A stretch of DNA of 64,000 bases from Planococcus citri (lineage: Eukaryota; Arthropoda; Insecta; Hemiptera; Pseudococcidae): assembly GCF_950023065.1 (NCBI RefSeq), contig NC_088680.1, positions 67,245,350 to 67,309,349 of the forward strand, given 5' to 3'. The position numbers and the translations under genes were made by a program. The notes beneath the pieces are model-generated. The model searched no databases and had not been told where the DNA came from. It worked only from the letters and a program-made list of their open reading frames with translations. Positions 58,801 through 64,000 of the stretch are shown here, piece by piece (position 1 is the first letter of the stretch; each line of letters starts with the position of its first letter).

Positions 58801-59593
58801 AGTTGACATAGGTACCTACCAGGAGGTGTTTGAGTACATTATTACTAACAAGTTTGGGAACCCCTGCTTTCTAAACGCGCAATTTCCAACTGAGTTTGTT
58901 TAGGCATTGCAAAACGGCAAAAAACGTAAAGTATCCAAACTGTCCGCCTACTCCTCCCTCCCTTACAATGACGGTGCTGAAAAAAAAACAATATATTTTC
59001 AATGACAACTTTTTGTTAGGTGGTCATACGGCATTCTATTATGGGAAATTGCAACGATGGGTGGTAACCCATATCCTACGATTCGTAAGCTTGTTGAGCT
59101 ACTTCACGTTCTAAACCAAAATTATAGAATGGAAAAGCCTCCAAACACATCTACAAACATGTAAGTGCAATAACATGGATTCCTTTTAAAATTTCTCTCG
59201 TTCTGTAATTTTACTTATAAGCTTACGAATCCGATCACGTGTCGCAGGTATAATTTAATGTTGGATTGTTGGAAAACTGAACCTGAACGTCGTCCAAATT
59301 TTTCGACTATTGTGGAACTCTTGACAGAATTATTGACACGTACTGAGGTATGGGTTTAAGTAATAACATGTCTGGATTGGTGAAATATTGGTACCTATGT
59401 ATGTATTTTTGCTAGGTTGCAATTTATATCGCATTACTTTTCTCCAATACAGGTAATTGATGAGTCTAGCCACCATTTAATAAATTCTGACACTGATGAA
59501 TCGGAGACGGAAAGCAGCGTTTCAAGTTCAAAATTCTCTGAAGATGAAAATGCAAGTGAAACTGCCTCATTCATAAATGTTTCAGATACATGA
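49848..59593 (+). CDS. FGFR-like receptor tyrosine kinase with Ig domains
   Basis: Exons joined by phase: 49848-49916, 49999-50156, 50257-50392, 51518-51658, 51765-51959, 52058-52182, 52700-52841, optional 52922-53020, then 53479-53572, 53648-53756, 53842-54076, 56357-56625, 56707-56900, 59020-59160, 59248-59347 and 59453-59593. The first exon seen encodes a hydrophobic leader (AIVAFGLAVMLTTFSQA); the exon with the true start is missing. Ig domain 1: VLFTCNITK, SYWYRL, DTGLYSC. A weak second domain follows. Ig domain 3: VTFCCDAE, WNVQWL, DADAGIYEC. The membrane span is in 53479-53572. The kinase has GEGEFG, VAVKMLK, IHRDLAARN, DFGLAR, a YY activation loop and LPIKWMAPEAL. WEFPRHNL and LVSEMEILKLLGNHPNVLRL are closest to FGFR-type kinases; Cad96Ca-like is the alternative. 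All catalytic residues are present. Confidence 0.85.
50548..51145. mobile_element. DNA element with 24-bp TIRs and TACAA target duplication
   Basis: ATTGAAGACGTCATAGCAAA at the left end is inverted at the right end with one mismatch over 24 bp. TACAA flanks both sides (50543-50547 and 51146-51150). The interior near 51104 also carries an AAAAAGGACATATGTGT copy matching the left end. 598 bp, no transposase; located in an RTK intron. Superfamily not assigned. Confidence 0.75.
52922..53051 (+). CDS. RTK optional exon; possible soluble 3' end
   Basis: The acceptor TATTTCGCAG is followed by DSTVETISGNGNLSINGATI. If spliced at 53020 (AATG|GTGATT, phase 1) it joins the membrane exon in frame as a stalk. 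If not, it reads NGD and a TGA at 53026-53028, with AATAAA at 53046-53051, 18 bp later. That would give a secreted receptor without kinase. The sequence does not show which is used. Confidence 0.5.
53479..53756 (+). CDS. RTK membrane and juxtamembrane exons
   Basis: Exon 53479-53572 encodes GLITNILFAILITALFFTII plus CLAYFFCRYKK, a single membrane span with a basic stop-transfer. Exon 53648-53756 encodes EMRKKDAELTKMTKLVKKII, a charged juxtamembrane helix. An ATG at 53449 is in frame upstream of the acceptor but is probably intronic. Confidence 0.7.
53842..59593 (+). CDS. RTK tyrosine kinase exons and tail
   Basis: 53842-54076 carries the N-lobe (WEFPRHNLRIGRTVGEGEFG, VAVKMLK). 56357-56625 carries helix C and the hinge (LVITEYAENGNLQTFL). 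56707-56900 carries the HRD and DFG loops. 59020-59160 and 59248-59347 carry the C-lobe (WSYGILLWEIATMGGNPYP, LDCWKTEPERRPNFSTIVEL). 59453-59593 is an acidic Ser-rich tail (DESETESSVSSSKFSEDENA). Two long introns (54077-56356 and 56901-59019) interrupt the kinase. AATAAA at 59971-59976 is the likely poly(A) signal. Confidence 0.85.
54297..55270. repeat. Minisatellite of an 18-bp unit in an RTK intron
   Basis: About 1 kb of TTACCAAAATTTACCAAT repeats, near-perfect from 54297 to 54850 and more diverged to about 55270. Because 18 is divisible by three and the unit lacks stops, long ORFs appear on both strands (a six-residue NLPIYQ repeat on plus). These are artefacts. Confidence 0.9.
55425..55720 (-). 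mobile_element. tRNA-like SINE head (tentative)
   Basis: On the minus strand, 55500-55425 reads GGTGGTTAGGG (A-box/D-arm like), then GGTCGGGAGTTCGAATCCCG, a good B box and T-arm stem-loop. Acceptor and anticodon stems do not close, so it is not a functional tRNA. The adjoining 55500-55720 has repeat-like cgtaaacggctgaaccgatt wording. Reading: tRNA-derived SINE or relic. Confidence 0.4.
55721..56356. other. RTK intron remainder
   Basis: An AT-rich tatataaataaata stretch near 55720-55765, then more GC-rich sequence with ctggtctggcctgg and gatccgga words near 56000-56200. No coding pattern. Confidence 0.4.
56901..59019. other. Long RTK kinase intron
   Basis: No exon fits here by phase or kinase alignment: 56900 joins 59020 exactly at SDV|WSYG. 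The only structured item is the 158-bp inverted-repeat element at 58245-58402. Confidence 0.5.
58245..58402. mobile_element. 158-bp perfect-ended hairpin element
   Basis: The 24-bp arm AAACTGGGGAAATATTTTGG... at 58245-58268 is exactly complementary to 58379-58402, with a 110-bp AT-rich centre. Typical of a very short MITE; no clear target duplication was found. Confidence 0.7.
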
Positions 59594-59970
59594 GTTTGAT
59601 AGAAAAATGTTTTGATGTTGTTACTCTCGAAGTGCTCAAAAATGGAGAACTTTGAAAAAAACATTTTATGAGCAGGTATATTTGAAGCTGGTAAATGCTG
59701 AAAGTTCTTTTTAAAACTTTCATTTTTTCAGTATACTGTATCCTTAATTTGTAAAAACAAAAAACAAAAAAAATACCAATTGCATTGTAAATATTTTAAT
59801 TCAGTTGTTTGAGCTTTTTCAAAAATATAGGTGTGCATATCTAATAAGATACATATGATAAGAAGCAAAAGAAATCTCCCACCTTATTTAAGCATGCCTA
59901 CCATAAGATATTTGAACATATTGTATAAGGTTTATAAGTAATTAAGTAGGTAGGGTAACGATCCTATTTT

Positions 59971-59976
59971 AATAAA
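59971..59976 (+). other. Poly(A) signal of the receptor kinase gene
   Basis: AATAAA about 380 bp after the stop codon. Confidence 0.5.
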
Positions 59977-61107
59977 GAATTTTTCATGAATAATGTAAGT
60001 TTTGGGAATTCCCAAACTGGAGATCGAGGGTGAAAAACAAAAAGTAATTTAGGCATTAGGTACATACTTACAAATTGAAAGTGTTCGTTTTAAAAATGTA
60101 ATTTAGGTCACTCGACGTAGGTTCTTTAATTATTATTTCAAAATAAATACCAATTATTTCTTACTTGAAAATGAATTTTGTGATATTTTTTTTTGAAATT
60201 TGAATGTAGGTAGAAGGTTGGCAACAAATAAACTTCGATCGAGAGTTTTCCCCAGAACGACAAATTTTTTCGAAAAAAAATCATATGCGGGAATAAATTC
60301 TCTGCATAAATGAAAAAATCTTCGAATTGATTTGGCTTTCGACTTTGAAAATATTCTAAATAAAAATGTCAAGTTTAAGAAAAATGAATCTGAATAATTC
60401 AACCGTATAATAATACGTCTGATGAATTGCAAAAAATTTCCATTTCAATAAAACGGGAATTTTTATGCTTGAAAAGTAAAAGGCTATCTCTTTGGTATTC
60501 ACCTTTACCTACCTTATGAATATTTTCAAAATCTGAACCAAGGGCCGATTCATCTCGTAGATGTAATGGGGTAGGGGTCATTCCATGTCAACTCAACCAA
60601 AAAAAGGCGATTTTGAAAGTCATGTCTTTCAATTTCGCTCAAATTTTTTTACAATATATACCCACCCACTACCCAGTAAGTAAGAATCCCGCAATTAGTT
60701 TGGTCCCAGACCCTTCACGGAGTGGGTGGGATCCGGGGGCTTCCATTATTTTCACATTGTCTCGAGGTACTCAACTTTAGCAGCCCATTCCTCCAAAACT
60801 GTGATACTTTGATCAAAACTGATTTCACAGTTCGAAAGGGCATTGCATTTATAACTTCTTAAGCATTTTGAAATTTTCAAAAGTTGAAAGTTGAACTTTC
60901 AAATTAAAAGTTCAAATTTCAAAATGACGCTGTAAGTGGGAGCTACCGTTTGAAATTTCGAAAAAATTCCCATGAATGTACCTTTTGATGATTTTTTGAA
61001 ATATTTAAGTTTCGAGATGGGATCTCTTAATGGAAGGGGAGCAGCCCCACCCCCAATTTTGGGCGAAACTTTTGAAAGAAAATCTGGGGCATATGATGTA
61101 TTGAATT
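59977..61107. other. Intergenic sequence after the receptor kinase
   Basis: No gene seen. GGTCATTCCATGTCAACTC at 60575-60593 resembles the outer end of the foldback element at 8939 and may be a fragment of a related family. Confidence 0.4.
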
Positions 61108-61740
61108 GTATGTTTTTATTTTTATTTTATTTTTATTTTATTTTACAATTTAGGTCTCTCCAACAGCTAAAGCCAATTACAGGAGAGACCATTTATAATT
61201 AAAGAGATAAGACTAAGATTTACTCCAGAGAAACAAGCTTGAGAAATACAAAAATACAAAAGCAAGCAAAAAGGAGAAAAAAAAAAACAAAAAAAAAACA
61301 AAACAAAAAAGACAAAAGTAATATCTATAAAAGTAGTGCTTTCTAGTTTCTATCTAAAGAGAATGTAAGAAGTAAGCAAAGAAGTATAACACCAGAAATA
61401 CTTAGGTATAAAAAAGAAAAGAAAAAGAAAACATAGAGAACTAAAGAAAAATAAGATACAGAATATGAAATGGTTCACAAACGGCTCCCACTGCACCCCC
61501 ACTCCTACTCCCATGCCATCCCCACCACACGCCTGAAAGCAGACCTACCCATACTAAAAATATCAGCATCTGCACTCCTACAGAGGAAGTCGTCAGAGAT
61601 ACCCATGATGTTGTTCATAGGAGATACCTTCATCCTAAATGTGTTGTAGTTGTTCAAGGAGAATATTTTTTTCTGCCTGGAGTGGATTTTTGGGGCCCAG
61701 AAATTGATTTTTCCCAAAAGGTTACTGTCATTTACAGGCC
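61108..61740 (-). pseudogene. LINE 3' tail fragment
   Basis: The minus-strand reading from about 61735 to 61505 (LLGKINFWAPKIHSRQKKIF, SADADIFSMGRSAFRRVV) matches the conserved C-terminal tail of many non-LTR ORF2 proteins (K-P-R-R hydrophobic, N-x-x-N, D-I-F). Downstream comes a 3' UTR holding a hairpin (ggtctctcc/ggagagacc) and a terminal (TAAAA)n run, seen as TTTTATTTTA on plus at 61108-61145. 5'-truncated, dead. Confidence 0.55.
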
Positions 61741-61749
61741 ATTTTTTAA

Positions 61750-62720
61750 CATATAAGTGCATGGGCAAATGCCCACCCAGTGACTTAGCTTTGCCCACCC
61801 AGTAAATTCGATTTGCCCAAGAAAGTGTTTAATTTGCACTCAAAATCACCAATCTATTCTCTAAATTATTATTTTTTTCAAAAGCTTTTGCCCTCGCTTC
61901 GCTCGGGCTAACTTGATTTTCTTTTTCTCAAATTATTCATAACTATGCTTGGAAAGCATTTTTTTTTAAATGTCTGCAGTGGAGACTATTTACTTTAAAA
62001 TTATTGTTGTTTTACTTCTAAAACCTATAAATTTTGAAAAACGTTTGCCCTCGCTTCGCTCGGGCCAATTCGATACATATTTACTTCTTTGCAATTAGAA
62101 TTTTAAGACACCATTAAGTAGTAATGAAATTTAGAAAAAGTTGAAATTTGAAAAATCGAATTCTTACATTAAAAATTATGTTCTTCTACTCATTGAACAA
62201 CGAATTTTCGGAAGCTTCTGCCCTCGCTTCGCTCGGGCCAATTTGGTTCTCTTCTACACAATTAGAATTTCAAAAAATCTGTAGTTGAATTTGAAGAATG
62301 TTGACATTAGACAAACCAAATTCTTTCATCAAAATTGACGCTGTTCTGCTTCTAAAATTGCAAATTTTCCAAAACAAATTTGTAATGCGAAAAGCAGAAA
62401 AATTCTAGAAATACTCATAATACTCAAAGCATATGGAAAACGCAAATTTTTCATTTTTATCTGAACAGAACAACTTGATTTTAGAGGTGATTTTCTGAAA
62501 ACCTTTCATGATGTGTAATGATTTTATAAAAACAGTAGTAAAATTCCTGCTTGAATAGAGCGAGAGGGAACACTTTTTGAAAAATTAGATCCCAAAAATG
62601 ATAAAAAGGCCATTTTTGCATGTTTCATTTCAAATTTTTACTCGTGAGTGGGGGCAATGGCCTTCACCCCTCCCTCTGGCTATGCCACTGTCCCCTTGCC
62701 CACCCAGTGAACATTTCTTA
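61750..62720. repeat. Tandem units with a GCCCTCGCTTCGCTCGGGC motif
   Basis: The motif recurs near 61887, 62046 and 62219 at 160-173-bp spacing, each preceded by a cttttgcc/gtttgcc-like string and followed by an AT-rich spacer. The array is framed by tttgcccacccagtga near 61790 and cttgcccacccagtgaac near 62695. The ccttcacccctccctctggctatgccactg end near 62660-62690 resembles the hAT MITE at 1467-1750, suggesting the array grew inside a relative of it. Confidence 0.6.
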
Positions 62721-62888
62721 AAAAATGGCCTGGTCATTTATGTTGCAGTGGATAAGATCATACAGAAACATTATTGCAATTGTTTCTCTTCTTTTTTCTA
62801 ATGGTTCCACTTCAAACCCTTCCAAAAGTTCTTTTTGTGATAAGTCATAAGGATAATATTCAAAAGTCTTAAAATATAGGTACTTCAA

Positions 62889-63975
62889 CAGGGTGTCTAC
62901 CAGGTCGCTATAGCGTTAAAAGTCGCGAAAAGTCGCGATTTTGAAAATAGGGCGCTAAAGTCGCTAAAAGGTCGCGATTTTCGCTAAAAATACCAAAAAG
63001 TCGCTATAAATTGTCCAAACTTCGAATTTTAAAAACGTTTCGTATTATTATTCAATGTTAATGCTACTGCCAAATTAGCATTTTAAATAATCATAAAAAT
63101 TCAAAATTTCAAAAGCTTTCGCCCTCGCTTCGCTCGGGCATATTATTTCGTTTTCTTTAGCCAAACGTTGAGTCTTGATGATAGAAAAATTGACTTCTCA
63201 CATTAAAAATGATATTTTTTCACTTCTGGAGAATTGTGAATTTTCGTGTTACCAGTGCTTTTGCCCTCAGTTGGCTCGGTTCGTACGGGCCATGTAGGTG
63301 TATTTTTAGAAATATGTACCTATTGTAATATTTTGGAAATTATTGTTAGATTGCTGGAGGAGCAGGACCGTCGAGAGTTACCTAGGACTCGCTCATTCTG
63401 GAGGGTCCGACAATAAAGAAAGGGCCCGTGATAGAAGAAAAATGTGTTTTTTTACTTTTCAAAAGTCAAATTTTCAAAAGCTTTTGCCCTCGCTTCGCTC
63501 GGGCTTCTTTTCTTTTCTTTTTACACATCGAAATTTCTGAAAAAATATCATTCAACTTTCAAAGTTTTGGAGTGAAAGAATGAACTTCTCGCTTAAACAA
63601 AAAGAAAAATTAGTGGTTGAAATGACTAGAAAAAGAACAATCGAAGAAATTGAAATTTTAGAACTGAAGAGAGTTAAGTAAATGGAAAAGGAAAAAGAAA
63701 AGCTCGAAAATTTGGATGACTATTTATGTCATATGGAAACTAAAAAAGGTTCTTCATAAATTTTTTTTCATGTTACATGGGAACTATTGAAAAATCCCAT
63801 TTTTTTTGTTGAAAAATTGGGTGTGGGAACTGTCGAAAAAAAACATTTTTACGTTGGAAATTTTTTTTGGGGGGGGGGGGGGGGTACTTTTAACTGAAAA
63901 AAAGTCGCGAAAAAAAGTCGCTAAAAGTCGCGAAAAGTCGCTATTTTTGAGAATTAAATTTTGGTAGACACCCTG
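62889..63975. mobile_element. DNA element with CAGGGTGTCTACC ends
   Basis: CAGGGTGTCTACC at 62889 is inverted as GGTAGACACCCTG ending at 63975, a perfect 13-bp match. TTCAA flanks both sides (62884-62888 and 63976-63980). Subterminal blocks at both ends consist of repeated GTCGC(G/T)AAAA words, about eight on the left and six on the right. The interior contains further GCCCTCGCTTCGCTCGGGC motifs (63119, 63486) and no transposase, only a short Lys/Glu-rich reading near 63570-63760. Ends look hAT-like, but the 5-bp flank does not fit hAT's usual 8 bp. Confidence 0.65.
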
Positions 63976-64000
63976 TTCAAAAATCTAGTTTGAATTTTTT

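Noticed and set aside
61750..63505. Regularly spaced short palindromic repeats suggestive of CRISPR
   Set aside because: Spacing is 160 bp or more and irregular, there are no cas genes, and the setting is eukaryotic repeat DNA.

Overview
This 64 kb window looks like nuclear DNA of an AT-rich arthropod, most likely a hemipteran insect near the mealybugs or scale insects. The genes have spliceosomal introns with GTAAGT/polypyrimidine-AG borders, AATAAA poly(A) signals and arthropod-style families (secreted serpin, Ig-containing receptor tyrosine kinase). Many introns carry short TACGAGTA and GTAGGTACCTACC-like strings. The order-level guess is inference: it rests on repeat style and on bacterial-type AAA/nuclease genes, a class reported as laterally acquired in mealybugs.

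Region 1 (1-15 kb) is the most unusual. Three plus-strand genes of bacterial family type lie in tandem, each with an added eukaryotic-looking signal peptide: an AAA-ATPase/PD-(D/E)XK protein (3566-5854) and two paralogous PDDEXK_2 (Rpn/Transposase_31-like) proteins (7641-8667 and 11979-13130). In both paralogs a separate first exon encodes the signal peptide, with the intron at the same phase. One keeps the catalytic E-x-Q motif; in the other the Glu is Gln. A promoter-plus-C-terminus relic of the AAA gene lies at 21.1-22.4 kb. A 2.5 kb foldback element separates the paralogs, and a decayed RTE-type LINE lies at 16-19.6 kb.

Region 2 (22.9-43 kb) is one minus-strand serpin gene of five exons, assembled here with consistent intron phases (455 aa). 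Its introns are filled with a LINE, MITEs, a tandem duplication, nested long-inverted-repeat elements and a GC-rich single-exon ORF. A second secreted minus-strand protein of 450 aa and unknown family (43639-45207) lies just upstream of it.

Region 3 (49.8-59.6 kb) is a plus-strand FGFR-like receptor tyrosine kinase: Ig domains, one membrane span and an apparently intact kinase, in about 15 exons. One exon could end a soluble isoform. Its introns hold a TACAA-flanked DNA element, a 1 kb minisatellite of an 18-bp unit and a tRNA-like SINE head.

Region 4 (59.6-64 kb) is repeats: a LINE 3' tail, repeated CGCTTCGCTCG motifs and a CAGGGTGTCTACC-ended DNA element.

Exon structures were joined by hand from splice motifs and phase. 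No similarity search was run; family names come from recognised motifs.
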